NCBI RefSeq assembly: GCF_051201035.1
Contig: NZ_JBPODR010000003.1
Coordinates: 57,912-121,911, forward strand
Reading direction: 5' to 3'
From: Thermoanaerobacterium thermosulfurigenes
Lineage (GTDB): Bacteria > Bacillota > Thermoanaerobacteria > Thermoanaerobacterales > Thermoanaerobacteraceae
Length of the DNA: 64,000 nucleotides
Below, piece by piece: positions 17,009-25,360 of the stretch. Both the position numbers and the translations under genes were made by a program. The notes beneath the pieces are model-generated. The model was not told where the DNA came from and ran no database searches. It saw nothing but the letters and a program-made list of their open reading frames with translations. The first letter of the stretch is position 1; each line of letters begins with the position of its first letter.

Positions 17009-17031
17009 AAAGCAGGCTATACGCCTGCTTT
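17009..17031 (+). terminator. Hairpin between the S component and coaX genes
   Basis: Perfect 9-bp stem AAAGCAGGC / GCCTGCTTT with loop TATAC. No T-run follows, so it may be a partial terminator or a processing site. Confidence 0.5.
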
Positions 17032-17060
17032 ATAATATAGCATGAAAGGAATGTATCGAA

Positions 17061-17834
17061 ATGCTGTTGGTCTTTGATGTTGGAAACACAAATATCGTAT
17101 TAGGTGTTTACGATGGAAAAAGGCTTTTATATTCATTCAGAATCTCAACAGACAAGTCAAAGACGTCTGATGAATATGGAATATTGATAAAGCAACTTAT
17201 TGAATACCGAAATATGCATTTAAGCGACATAAATGCCGTCATAATATCTTCTGTTGTGCCTCCTATAATGCACACGCTGGAAGCTATGACTATAAAATAC
17301 TTCAATGTGTATCCATTGGTGGTAGGTCCAGGAATAAAGACAGGTATAAACATAAAATACGACAATCCAAAAGAAGTAGGTGCAGACAGAATAGTAAATG
17401 CTGTGGCAGCTTATGAACTGTATGGTGGACCTGTCATAATAATAGATTTTGGCACAGCCACTACTTTTTGTGCCGTCTCTAAAAACTGTGAGTATTTAGG
17501 TGGTGCTATTGCACCAGGACTTATCATATCTGCTGATGCTCTTTTTCAGAGGACTGCAAAGCTTCCTAAGATAGAGCTTGTAAAGCCCGAGAGGGTAATA
17601 TGCAAAAATACCGTCGAAAGCATGCAGTCAGGATTGATTTATGGACATGCAGGAATGGTGGACTACATTGTCGCTAAGATGAAAAAGGAATTTGCGGAAA
17701 ACGCCTATGTGGTAGCGACAGGTGGCCTTGCGAAGCTGATTGCACAAGAATCAAAAGTTATAAATACAGTAAATGACATGTTGACTTTGGAAGGGCTTAG
17801 GATAATATACGAGCGAAACATAGAAAAAGTGTGA
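17061..17834 (+). CDS. coaX: Type III pantothenate kinase
   Basis: 257 residues. First step of coenzyme A synthesis, phosphorylating pantothenate; the type III enzyme is not inhibited by CoA. Motifs DVGNTN at 6-11, GADRIVNAVAA and IIDFGTATTF are intact. In Bacillus coaX follows ftsH; here about 9 kb separates them. Placement next to a vitamin transporter gene makes a short uptake-and-activation unit. Confidence 0.95.
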   Translation: MLLVFDVGNTNIVLGVYDGKRLLYSFRISTDKSKTSDEYGILIKQLIEYRNMHLSDINAVIISSVVPPIMHTLEAMTIKYFNVYPLVVGPGIKTGINIKYDNPKEVGADRIVNAVAAYELYGGPVIIIDFGTATTFCAVSKNCEYLGGAIAPGLIISADALFQRTAKLPKIELVKPERVICKNTVESMQSGLIYGHAGMVDYIVAKMKKEFAENAYVVATGGLAKLIAQESKVINTVNDMLTLEGLRIIYERNIEKV

Positions 17835-18971
17835 TTACTTTTTTTGCTGGACATTTGTTTTTTTGTCCAGCCTTCTTATTTTTGCGACAAAAAATATAAA
17901 CAAAGGCAATATGACTTCAAAAATGACTGTTTCGTAGAAAAATTTGTCTTTTAAAAAATTGTACAATTCATCTATATTTGACGATACAAATACAGACATT
18001 GGGATCATTATGGCTGCAATTGGAAGCACAGCGAATCTGTAATCGTCGCAGTTCAACACATCTGAAAATCCCTTCACTATTATATAGGTAAAAACCGTTA
18101 TTTTCATGAAAATGCCTTCTACCCAGATAGCCATTATGATAGAATCAAGCCTTGCAAAGTAATTGCTAAGCCTTATGGTGCGGGTCATTTCTAATGCAGT
18201 GAATTTAAAATCTGCAGTGGTTTTAGAACCGAATATTCCTATTGCAAGTACACCCAGCATAAGTGCAAAAGAGATAAACACAAGAGATATTACGCCGCTT
18301 TTTAAGACTTTTTTGCTGTCGGATATGTGTGGGAATATGGCTAATATTATTACGCTTTCCAGCATCCACGATATAAGTGGCAAAGCTCCTTTCATGGGTG
18401 GTAATAGTCCGTTTGCCAAGATGGGGAGGAAATTTTCAAATTTTACATAAGGTATTGAGAAAAAAATGACGAATGCCAAAAGTCCCATCCCAAAAGGAAA
18501 TACCACTTCGTTCATTCTGGCAATTGCTACAAATCCTTTTGTGACAGCGTATGATGCTACAATCATCAATGCTAGTGAAAAGACTATCGGCGGTGTTTTA
18601 GGCATAAAAGCACTTCTCATGATTTCAAAAAGCTCTCTAAGCATTATCACAGCTAAGTGGATGAAAAATAAAAGGTAGAGGGATGCGATTATTTTGCCTA
18701 TGATTTTTCCAAAAATATCTTCCAAAAAGGAAAATAGGGTTTTGTCTTTAAATATGGCGGATATGCCGTAATATAAGCAAAATACGGGGATGCTGAATGC
18801 TGTCGCCATTATTACAGACATCCAAGAATCCTGTTCAGCTTTTGATGCAACAATAGACGGCAAAAATATCGTTGCTGTAGACAGTACAACTGATACTATC
18901 AAGTATATGAATTGCTTTGGTGAGATCTTTTTTTCTGTTGTTGCTTCAAAACTCAATATATTCTTGAACAT
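17835..18971 (-). CDS. gerAB: Spore germination protein, GerAB permease type
   Basis: 378 residues with about ten membrane segments, of the amino-acid permease-like GerAB/YndE family, the subunit of the germinant receptor that binds amino acids in the inner spore membrane. It is transcribed away from gerAA and gerAC, whereas most loci keep A, B and C in one operon. AAGGAGA precedes the ATG. It converges with coaX, the two stops being adjacent. Which of the GerA/GerB/GerK types it belongs to is not resolved. Confidence 0.9.
   Translation of the reverse strand: MFKNILSFEATTEKKISPKQFIYLIVSVVLSTATIFLPSIVASKAEQDSWMSVIMATAFSIPVFCLYYGISAIFKDKTLFSFLEDIFGKIIGKIIASLYLLFFIHLAVIMLRELFEIMRSAFMPKTPPIVFSLALMIVASYAVTKGFVAIARMNEVVFPFGMGLLAFVIFFSIPYVKFENFLPILANGLLPPMKGALPLISWMLESVIILAIFPHISDSKKVLKSGVISLVFISFALMLGVLAIGIFGSKTTADFKFTALEMTRTIRLSNYFARLDSIIMAIWVEGIFMKITVFTYIIVKGFSDVLNCDDYRFAVLPIAAIMIPMSVFVSSNIDELYNFLKDKFFYETVIFEVILPLFIFFVAKIRRLDKKTNVQQKK
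17846..17883 (+). terminator. Possible coaX terminator inside the 3' end of gerAB
   Basis: GCTGGAC (17846-17852) pairs with GTCCAGC (17865-17871), followed by a T-rich stretch. It lies within the last codons of the convergent gerAB gene. Confidence 0.4.
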
Positions 18972-18999
18972 GTTCTTCTCCTTAAAATGTTTCTACATG

Positions 19000-19032
19000 G
19001 AATATTATTTGATTTATGTGCCAATTATATTC
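19000..19032. promoter_or_regulatory. Overlapping divergent sigma-G-type promoters of the germination genes
   Basis: Plus strand: GAATA (19000-19004), 18-base spacer, AATTATA (19023-19029). Minus strand: GAATA (19032-19028), 18-base spacer, AATAATA (19009-19003). Each -35 lies beside the other's -10. Both resemble the forespore sigma-G consensus (GNATR, 17-18, CATWHTA) with one mismatch at the first -10 base. Confidence 0.5.
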
Positions 19033-19072
19033 TGTATGTGTTTTTGGAATAATAAATTTGGAGATGGTTTTT

Positions 19073-20593
19073 ATGGACAGAACTTATTTGGTGGAAAATT
19101 ATAAAGAAATGGGGTTGTACGATGATATTGATAAAAATATAGATGTGCTAAAGACGTTATTAAACAAAAGCAGCGATGTGATTTTTAGAGAATTCAGGAT
19201 AGGAGAAAAAAGGGTAAAAGGCTTTTTGGTTTGTGTGGATGGGCTTGTGGATAAGGCGCTTATAAACAACAATATAATGGAGCCTATAACGTTGGAAAGC
19301 AGAAAATTGGATGGCAATTATTTAAGCAAAAAAAACGTCTACGAATCCCTTTTAAATTACTTCATAACAACGGCAGATCTAAAGGAAGTAGAAAAATTTG
19401 GTGATGTCGTAGAAAGCATTTTAAGCGGCGATACGCCTGTTTTTGTTGACGGTGTGGACAAATCTATTGTGATAAGTACGAGAGGTTGGGAGCAGAGAAG
19501 TGTATCTGAGTCTACTACTGAAGCCGTTGTGAGAGGACCAAAAGAGGCTTTTGTGGAAACACTTAGGGTTAATACTTCCATGCTTAGAAGAAGAATAAAA
19601 AACCCTAATTTTGTCATAGAATCATTAAAAATCGGCAAGTACACCAAGACAGATGTGGCGATAGCTTACATTAAAGATGTAGCGAAAGATGAAGTCGTTG
19701 AGGAAGTAAAAAAAAGGCTTAATAAAATCGACATAGACGGAATCATAGACAGCGGGTATTTGGAAGAAATGATAGAGGACAATCCATTTTCACCATTTCC
19801 TCAGATTGAACATTCTGAGCGGCCAGACAAGATTGCTGCAGAGCTTTTGGAAGGGAGAGTCGCTATCATCTCAGATGGTTCTCCTGAGGTGCTGGTGGTG
19901 CCTACGATTTTTGTCCAATTTTTCCAGTCATCTGAAGACTATTACGAAAGGTACTATATATCGACTCTTTTTAGAATATTGAGGCTTGCGGCAATGCTGA
20001 TGTCACTGACGCTGCCATCTATCTACGTGGCGGCTGTTACGTATCATCAAGAAATGATACCGTCGCCACTGGCTATATCTATTGCAGCCCAAAGGGAAGG
20101 AGTTCCGTTTACGACTCTCATGGAAGCATTTTTGATGGAATTTTTCTTTGAGATATTGAGAGAAGCAGGGATAAGGCTTCCAATGCAGGTTGGTCAAGCT
20201 GTAAGCATCGTAGGTGCTTTGGTCATTGGACAAGCTGCAGTGCAGGCAGGTCTTGTATCTGCTGCGACGGTGATCGTCGTGGCACTGACAGGAATAGCCT
20301 CATTTTCAATACCTGCATTTAATATAGCTATAACATTTAGGCTTTTAAGGTTTGCCATGCTAATAGTTGGAGGTACATTAGGCTTTTTTGGCATAATAAT
20401 GGCGCTTATGATGATACTGGCACATTTAGCATCATTGGAGTCCTTTGGAGTACCTTATCTGTCGCCAATTGCACCTTCCAACACCAGAGAACTAAATGAC
20501 GTGTTTATAAGGATACCATGGTGGGCTAAAATATTTAGGCCACATAAGGTAGCAGGGAGAAATGTGAAGAGGCAGAATTACACAAGAGGTTGA
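19073..20593 (+). CDS. gerAA: Spore germination protein, GerAA type
   Basis: 506 residues. A subunit of the germinant receptor: an N-terminal hydrophilic domain (about 1-280) carrying the family core around RGPKEAFVETLRVN, then a membrane domain of five or six segments including LPSIYVAAVTYHQEMIP and a basic C-terminal tail. ATG 19073 follows GGAGATGG; the in-frame codons upstream would run into the promoter. The gene starts the plus-strand half of the locus and is followed by gerAC. Confidence 0.93.
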   Translation: MDRTYLVENYKEMGLYDDIDKNIDVLKTLLNKSSDVIFREFRIGEKRVKGFLVCVDGLVDKALINNNIMEPITLESRKLDGNYLSKKNVYESLLNYFITTADLKEVEKFGDVVESILSGDTPVFVDGVDKSIVISTRGWEQRSVSESTTEAVVRGPKEAFVETLRVNTSMLRRRIKNPNFVIESLKIGKYTKTDVAIAYIKDVAKDEVVEEVKKRLNKIDIDGIIDSGYLEEMIEDNPFSPFPQIEHSERPDKIAAELLEGRVAIISDGSPEVLVVPTIFVQFFQSSEDYYERYYISTLFRILRLAAMLMSLTLPSIYVAAVTYHQEMIPSPLAISIAAQREGVPFTTLMEAFLMEFFFEILREAGIRLPMQVGQAVSIVGALVIGQAAVQAGLVSAATVIVVALTGIASFSIPAFNIAITFRLLRFAMLIVGGTLGFFGIIMALMMILAHLASLESFGVPYLSPIAPSNTRELNDVFIRIPWWAKIFRPHKVAGRNVKRQNYTRG

Positions 20594-20622
20594 ATTTTTC
20601 AACATCTGGGGAGGCATTGTTT

Positions 20623-21792
20623 ATGAAAAGGGTTTTGATTTTGTTTATCATACTATCATTGCTTCTTACAGGCTGCTGGGACAAAAGGGAGATAAATGAG
20701 CTGGCGTTTGTACAAGGTATAGGGATGGACATAGACAAAGATAAGATGTGCAATATCACTGTACAAATTTTGAAGCCGGCAAATTTAGCTACAAGTTCTG
20801 GCGGCGGCGGAGGAGGTGCTGCGGCAGGAAAGCCGTATGAGGTTTACAGCTCAAGAGGTGTCGACTTTGCCAAGGCATTTTCGAATTTCAATACAGAGCT
20901 TTCAAGGACGCTTTTCCTCCAACACAATGAAATAATATTTATAGGTGAGAACCTTGCAAGATCAGGTATTTACAGCATGCTGGACTTTATCACGAGGAAT
21001 CCTGAGTTTAGAAGGACATCTTATCTGGTGGTGGTATCCGGAGGAACCCTCGATGACCTTATGAAATTGTCAAAAAATGTTGAAAAGTATCCTTACCGTG
21101 AAATCCTCGGCATGATTCAAAACCAAAAAAACACGTCTTCAGCGTATGTATGTGATATAAACCACTTTGTAGAGACTTTAGAAACAGAAAAGGTCCAACC
21201 TATAGTAGGGAGATTGGAGATCGTAAAGAAAGATGGTAAGCCGCAGCACGTAAGATTTGTAGGTTCTGCAGCATTTAAGTATGATAAGATGGTTGGATTT
21301 CTGACAGAACAAGAGACAAAAGGCATAATGTGGATGGATAACTTGATTAAAAATACATCGCTTGTTGTTGATAAAGGACCAAAAGGAGACAGGACTCACA
21401 TTTCATTTACTATAATAAAAGCCAATTCTACCATCACGCCTAAAGTAAGCGGTGAAGATGTCTCTTTTGATGTCAAAATCAATTTTGACTCAAACATGAT
21501 AGAGCAGAATTCAAGGTACAACCTTACAGATCTTAAGATGATAAAAAGCCTTGAAAATCTGCAGCAAGAGAAGGTAAAAAGCGAAGTCTTGGATGCTTTA
21601 AACGCAGTTCAGAAAAAGTACAAGATTGACTCTATAGGATTAGGACAGAAGCTTCAAGAAAAATATCCTAAAGTGTGGGAAAAATTGAAGGACAGATGGG
21701 ATGAGATTTATCCAAACGTAAAGGTGAATGTAAGCGTGAAGGCCACACTAAAGAGGTCTGGACTTACTTCAAAGCCAATTGAACCAAGGTAA
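20623..21792 (+). CDS. gerAC: Spore germination lipoprotein, GerAC type
   Basis: 389 residues. Lipoprotein signal with lipobox LLLTGC (Cys18), followed by the family start CWDKREINELAFVQGIGMD. Outer-face subunit of the germinant receptor in the inner spore membrane. A glycine run (SSGGGGGGAAAG near residue 65) makes a flexible segment. GGGGAGG (20608-20614) selects ATG 20623. It lies behind gerAA with a small membrane protein gene after it. Confidence 0.93.
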   Translation: MKRVLILFIILSLLLTGCWDKREINELAFVQGIGMDIDKDKMCNITVQILKPANLATSSGGGGGGAAAGKPYEVYSSRGVDFAKAFSNFNTELSRTLFLQHNEIIFIGENLARSGIYSMLDFITRNPEFRRTSYLVVVSGGTLDDLMKLSKNVEKYPYREILGMIQNQKNTSSAYVCDINHFVETLETEKVQPIVGRLEIVKKDGKPQHVRFVGSAAFKYDKMVGFLTEQETKGIMWMDNLIKNTSLVVDKGPKGDRTHISFTIIKANSTITPKVSGEDVSFDVKINFDSNMIEQNSRYNLTDLKMIKSLENLQQEKVKSEVLDALNAVQKKYKIDSIGLGQKLQEKYPKVWEKLKDRWDEIYPNVKVNVSVKATLKRSGLTSKPIEPR

Positions 21793-21805
21793 AAGAGGGT
21801 TATAT

Positions 21806-22030
21806 ATGTTAAATGCATTGGGAGTAACAGTTATATTTTTGATAGTAATATTTATGGAAGTGCCTGGGCTTATAAAAAAGAAAAAGACAAAAGAAGTCGT
21901 AGCGTTTTTTATACTTGTTGCAATCGGGTATACACTTAATTTGTTAGTGGCTTTTGATGTTAAGATTACTGCTACAAATAAGCTCATTGAGATGCTTATG
22001 AAGCCTATAGAAAAAATATGGGGCAAATGA
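21806..22030 (+). CDS. Small two-helix membrane protein, possible D subunit of the germinant receptor
   Basis: 74 residues: hydrophobic segments at about 3-20 and 33-52 separated by the basic KKKKTKE loop, then a charged tail. AGAGGG sits 6 bases before the ATG and the gene is 13 bases after gerAC. Small two-segment proteins of about 75 residues encoded beside gerA-type operons have been named D subunits in Bacillus and modulate receptor function; the match here rests on size, topology and position. Confidence 0.6.
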   Translation: MLNALGVTVIFLIVIFMEVPGLIKKKKTKEVVAFFILVAIGYTLNLLVAFDVKITATNKLIEMLMKPIEKIWGK

Positions 22031-22048
22031 AGTAATTCTTCATTTGCC
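22022..22048 (+). terminator. Hairpin closing the gerAA-gerAC operon
   Basis: Perfect 11-bp stem GGCAAATGAAG / CTTCATTTGCC with a 5-nt loop; the stop codon of the small membrane gene is inside the 5' arm. Only two T residues follow. Confidence 0.55.
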
Positions 22049-22059
22049 TTAAAACCATC

Positions 22060-22114
22060 TTGAAATATATGCCAGAAAGTAGTAGAATTATAAATAGTAT
22101 GAGCACAATTTGTG
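22060..22114 (+). promoter_or_regulatory. Promoter and palindrome before the regulator of the reductase module
   Basis: TTGAAA (22060-22065), 17-base spacer, TAGAAT (22083-22088). A 13-base palindrome, GCACAA-T-TTGTGC, lies at about 22102-22114, just after the expected transcription start, a typical operator position. Autoregulation by the downstream HTH protein is inferred. Confidence 0.55.
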
Positions 22115-22133
22115 CACATAAAGGATGGTTAAT

Positions 22134-22658
22134 ATGGATTTTGTAAAAATAGGCGAAAAGATAATAAACACCAAAAAGCTTCACAACATTATAGACAAAA
22201 TGATCGAAATGAGAGTTAATGGTTTTTCACAGCAGGAGACGGCGTCAAAATTTAAAGTCGATAGAAGTTTTATATCAAGGTTAGAAAACATAGGCGAGGT
22301 GAGGAAAGGAGGAAACATTGCAGTAATAGGATTTCCAATTAAAAACAAAGAAGAAATTGAAAAATTATTGAAAGACTATGGCATTGATTTTATCTTGCTT
22401 TTGTCTGAAAAAGAGCGCCTTGGCATTGCAGATAATATGACGGGTGCAGAGCTTTTTAATATGGTTATGGACATAATCGCAAAGGTACAATCTTATGACA
22501 CGATTATATTTCTTGGCTCTGACAAAAGGACAAATTTGATGGAAGCCATATTTGACAAAGAAGTGATCTGTGTCAACATAGGGCATTCTCCAATAACAGA
22601 AGATGTATTTGTAAAGCCTGAACTCATAATCGAGATTTTAGATACTTTAAGGAGATGA
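22134..22658 (+). CDS. HTH regulator with an additional unknown C-terminal domain
   Basis: 174 residues. A helix-turn-helix is visible at about 24-50 (GFSQQETASKFKVDRSFISRL). The remainder looks like a small alpha/beta domain (NIAVIGFPIKNKEEI, TIIFLGSDKRTN, VICVNIGHSPITED) that might bind a ligand or partner. AAGGA 8 bases before ATG 22134 favours this start over 22125. It is followed closely by two enzyme-like genes, so it probably controls them and itself through the palindrome in its leader. No family name can be given with confidence. Confidence 0.65.
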   Translation: MDFVKIGEKIINTKKLHNIIDKMIEMRVNGFSQQETASKFKVDRSFISRLENIGEVRKGGNIAVIGFPIKNKEEIEKLLKDYGIDFILLLSEKERLGIADNMTGAELFNMVMDIIAKVQSYDTIIFLGSDKRTNLMEAIFDKEVICVNIGHSPITEDVFVKPELIIEILDTLRR

Positions 22659-22662
22659 TTTT

Positions 22663-23592
22663 GTGAAAAGAGTAGTGAGTGTAAGCATAGGCTCATCTAC
22701 AAGGAATAACAGAGTAGAGACGGAGATATTAGGGGAAAAATTTATAATCGAAAGAATCGGCACAGATGGCGATATGAAGAAAGCCATAGAGCTTATAAAA
22801 GAGCTTGATGGAAAAGTTGATGCATTCGGCATGGGTGGTATAGACTTGTATCTTTACGCTGGGGAGAGAAGGTATGTCATAAAAGATGCGGTTCCACTTA
22901 AAAATGCTGCTAAGATATCGCCAATCGTAGACGGTTCTGGCCTTAAGAATACGCTTGAAAGAAGGGTAATAAAGTACATACATGACAACAACATAGTGGG
23001 CATAAAAGGCAAGAAAGTTCTCATAGTAAGTGCGATGGACCGGTTCGGCATGACTCAGACATTTCATGAGTACGGTGCTGATTTGACGCTTGGCGATATG
23101 ATATTCGCCTTAGGTGTGCCGATACCACTTCATTCGCTTAAACTTCTTTACGGTTTAGCAGCTATTATAGCACCTATAATAGTCAAAATGCCATTTGAGA
23201 TGCTGTACCCTACAGGGGATAAGCAGCTTTCAATAGACAGCAGAAAATACGAAAAATTCTATAAGGAAGCTGACATAATAGCAGGTGATTATCTGTTTGT
23301 CAAAAAGTACATGCCTGACGATTTAAAAGACAAAATTATCGTGACAAATACTGTCACAAAAGATGATGTAAAAATGCTTAAAGATAGAGGTGTAAAGCTT
23401 CTTATCACAACGACACCAAATTTAAATGGAAGGTCGTTTGGTACGAATGTAATGGAGGCTGTGCTCGTATCACTATCAGGCAAAAGTCCATCTGAGATGA
23501 AACCGGATGATTACAATATTCTTCTCGATAGGATTGGCTTTGAGCCGAGAGTAGAATATCTAAACGGCGAAAAAGCTTCAATAGAAAAGTAA
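22663..23592 (+). CDS. Conserved protein of unknown function in the reductase module
   Basis: 309 residues, GTG start behind AAGGAGATG, four bases after the regulator gene. No membrane segment. Notable stretches: VSIGSSTRNN at the N-terminus, FGMGGIDLYLY, PIVDGSGLKNTLERR, VLIVSAMDRFGM and TTTPNLNGRSFGTNVMEA. I faintly recall relatives in thermophilic clostridia being labelled quinate 5-dehydrogenase, but I see no convincing dehydrogenase signature to support that. Invariable-looking placement between regulator and reductase suggests a shared pathway, possibly as an activator or acyl-binding partner (speculative). Confidence 0.5.
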   Translation: MKRVVSVSIGSSTRNNRVETEILGEKFIIERIGTDGDMKKAIELIKELDGKVDAFGMGGIDLYLYAGERRYVIKDAVPLKNAAKISPIVDGSGLKNTLERRVIKYIHDNNIVGIKGKKVLIVSAMDRFGMTQTFHEYGADLTLGDMIFALGVPIPLHSLKLLYGLAAIIAPIIVKMPFEMLYPTGDKQLSIDSRKYEKFYKEADIIAGDYLFVKKYMPDDLKDKIIVTNTVTKDDVKMLKDRGVKLLITTTPNLNGRSFGTNVMEAVLVSLSGKSPSEMKPDDYNILLDRIGFEPRVEYLNGEKASIEK

Positions 23593-23618
23593 ATATTTTG
23601 TTGAAAGGATGATTTAAC

Positions 23619-24713
23619 ATGCACAAGTTCGCTTTTATCATACATCCAATTGAATACGAGGATGTCAGCAGAAAGTTTAAAATCATGAATAAATTGCCTC
23701 GCAGCGTTGTAGAGGGATTTACAAAAATGCTGCCGCCTCTTAAAGTATCGGAGATAACAGGTGTAAAAAGCAAGTATGCTGAAACGGAAGGATATTTTGT
23801 GGCTGTACCGCTTATCTCTAATCAGATGATGAGCCTTCCTGAGGATTACGTCATGAAAAAAATTATTAAGGCTGGCAAGATAGCAGAGAATTTGGGAGCT
23901 GAAATTGTAGGATTAGGCGCTTTGACGTCTGTAGTTGGGGATGCAGGAATCACAGTGGCAAAAAATCTAAATATTGCTGTAACTACAGGCAACAGTTACA
24001 CGATCGCTACTGCCATAGAAGGCACAAAAAAAGCTGCTGAACTTATGGGAAAGGATATAAGGGATTCGGAGGTTGTAGTAATAGGTGCTACAGGTTCCAT
24101 AGGAAAAGTGTGTGCTGAGATACTTTCCAGAGAGGCCAAGTACATGACATTGGTGGCCAGAAACAAACAAAAATTAGAAGACTTCAGCAAATACCTTTTG
24201 GAGAAGACAGGCATGGCTGCAAGAGTTACATCTGACGTAAAAGACGCATTGAAAACAGCAGACATAGTTGTGACAGTTACGAGTGCTGTAGATACCATTA
24301 TAAAGCCTGAATACCTAAAACCTGGTGCTGTCGTTTGTGATGTGGCAAGGCCCAGGGATGTATCGAAGGAAGTTGCTGATGCAAGAGATGATGTATTGGT
24401 TATAGAAGGTGGTGTCGTGGAAGTGCCAGGCGATGTGGACTTTCACTTCAATTTTGGTTTTCCTCCAAAGACAAGTTATGCGTGTATGGCAGAGACAATG
24501 ATACTTGCAATGGAAGGCATGATAGAAAATTTCTCATTAGGTAGAGACTTAACGGTGGAACAAGTTGATACGATAGCAAAATTGGCAAAAAAACACAGTT
24601 TCAAACTTGGGGGATTTAGAAGCTTTGAAAGAGCTGTATCAGAGGAAACTATAGAAAACGTGAGAAAGAATGCAGCAAGGAGATTAAAAGAAAACAGATT
24701 TAGTGCTGTATAA
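23619..24713 (+). CDS. Acyl-ACP-reductase-like NAD(P)-dependent enzyme
   Basis: 364 residues. Resembles the cyanobacterial long-chain acyl-ACP reductase (AAR), which makes fatty aldehydes through a cysteine thioester. Shared points: GLGALTS near 98-104, TTGNSYT at 122-128, the Rossmann loop GATGSIG at 156-162, GGVVEVPGDVDF, and YACMAETMILAMEG whose Cys289 aligns with the catalytic Cys of AAR (FACFAEAM). The class is often annotated as amino-acid or shikimate dehydrogenase. AAGGATG precedes the ATG. Substrate is unproven; an acyl-ACP or acyl-CoA thioester is the best inference. Confidence 0.7.
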   Translation: MHKFAFIIHPIEYEDVSRKFKIMNKLPRSVVEGFTKMLPPLKVSEITGVKSKYAETEGYFVAVPLISNQMMSLPEDYVMKKIIKAGKIAENLGAEIVGLGALTSVVGDAGITVAKNLNIAVTTGNSYTIATAIEGTKKAAELMGKDIRDSEVVVIGATGSIGKVCAEILSREAKYMTLVARNKQKLEDFSKYLLEKTGMAARVTSDVKDALKTADIVVTVTSAVDTIIKPEYLKPGAVVCDVARPRDVSKEVADARDDVLVIEGGVVEVPGDVDFHFNFGFPPKTSYACMAETMILAMEGMIENFSLGRDLTVEQVDTIAKLAKKHSFKLGGFRSFERAVSEETIENVRKNAARRLKENRFSAV

Positions 24714-24716
24714 TAC

Positions 24717-24745
24717 TTGACTTTATTTGTAAACTGTTTTATAAT
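24717..24745 (+). promoter_or_regulatory. Strong promoter upstream of greA
   Basis: TTGACT (24717-24722), 17-base spacer, TATAAT (24740-24745), starting just after the preceding stop codon. Transcription would begin near 24752, leaving about 120 nt of leader. Confidence 0.8.
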
Positions 24746-24764
24746 ATTCCACATGAAAATATAG

Positions 24765-24795
24765 ACACAAGCACTGCATAAAGCAGTGCTTGTGT
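24765..24795 (+). terminator. 13-bp hairpin in the greA leader
   Basis: Perfect stem ACACAAGCACTGC / GCAGTGCTTGTGT with loop ATAAA. It terminates the upstream module, but it also lies 20 nt into the transcript from the promoter at 24717, so it may attenuate greA-lysS. It lacks a proper T-run. Confidence 0.6.
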
Positions 24796-24871
24796 ATTAA
24801 TATTATCATAATTGATATGGCTTAAACATAGAATAAAATACAATATTATTGTTATAAAGGAGATTGGCAAT

Positions 24872-25345
24872 ATGGGTAAGCAAGTGATTTTAACTTATGA
24901 TGGCTTAAAAAAATTAGAAGAGGAGTTAGACTATCTTAAGTCTGTAAAAAGGCCTGAAGTGGCTGAAAAAATCAAACAGGCCCGTGCATTTGGAGACTTA
25001 AGCGAAAACTCTGAATACGATGAGGCGAAAAACGAGCAGGCATTTATTGAGGGAAGGATAGCTACAATAGAAGCCATGCTTAGAAATGCTCAAGTCATCG
25101 ATGAAGAGGATATCACCATCGACAAAGTAAGTGTAGGCTGCACTGTAAAAGTCTACGATGAGGATTTTAAAGAAGAGGCGGAGTACACGATAGTAGGATC
25201 GACTGAAGCAGATCCTATGAACAACAAAATATCTGATGAATCGCCTATAGGGAAGGCACTTTTAGGCAAAAAAGTAGGTGATACAATCAGTGTGGAAGTG
25301 CCAGCAGGCATAATAAAACTCAAAGTTTTAGAAATACACAAATAA
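24872..25345 (+). CDS. greA: Transcription elongation factor GreA
   Basis: 157 residues. Rescues backtracked RNA polymerase by stimulating transcript cleavage. The N-terminal coiled coil carries the acidic tip in GDLSENSEYDEAKNEQ, the C-terminal domain is FKBP-like. AAAGGAGA (24857-24864) fixes ATG 24872. It forms an operon with lysS 15 bases downstream, a common arrangement in Bacillota. Confidence 0.96.
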   Translation: MGKQVILTYDGLKKLEEELDYLKSVKRPEVAEKIKQARAFGDLSENSEYDEAKNEQAFIEGRIATIEAMLRNAQVIDEEDITIDKVSVGCTVKVYDEDFKEEAEYTIVGSTEADPMNNKISDESPIGKALLGKKVGDTISVEVPAGIIKLKVLEIHK

Positions 25346-25360
25346 ATTTGGAGGAGTATT

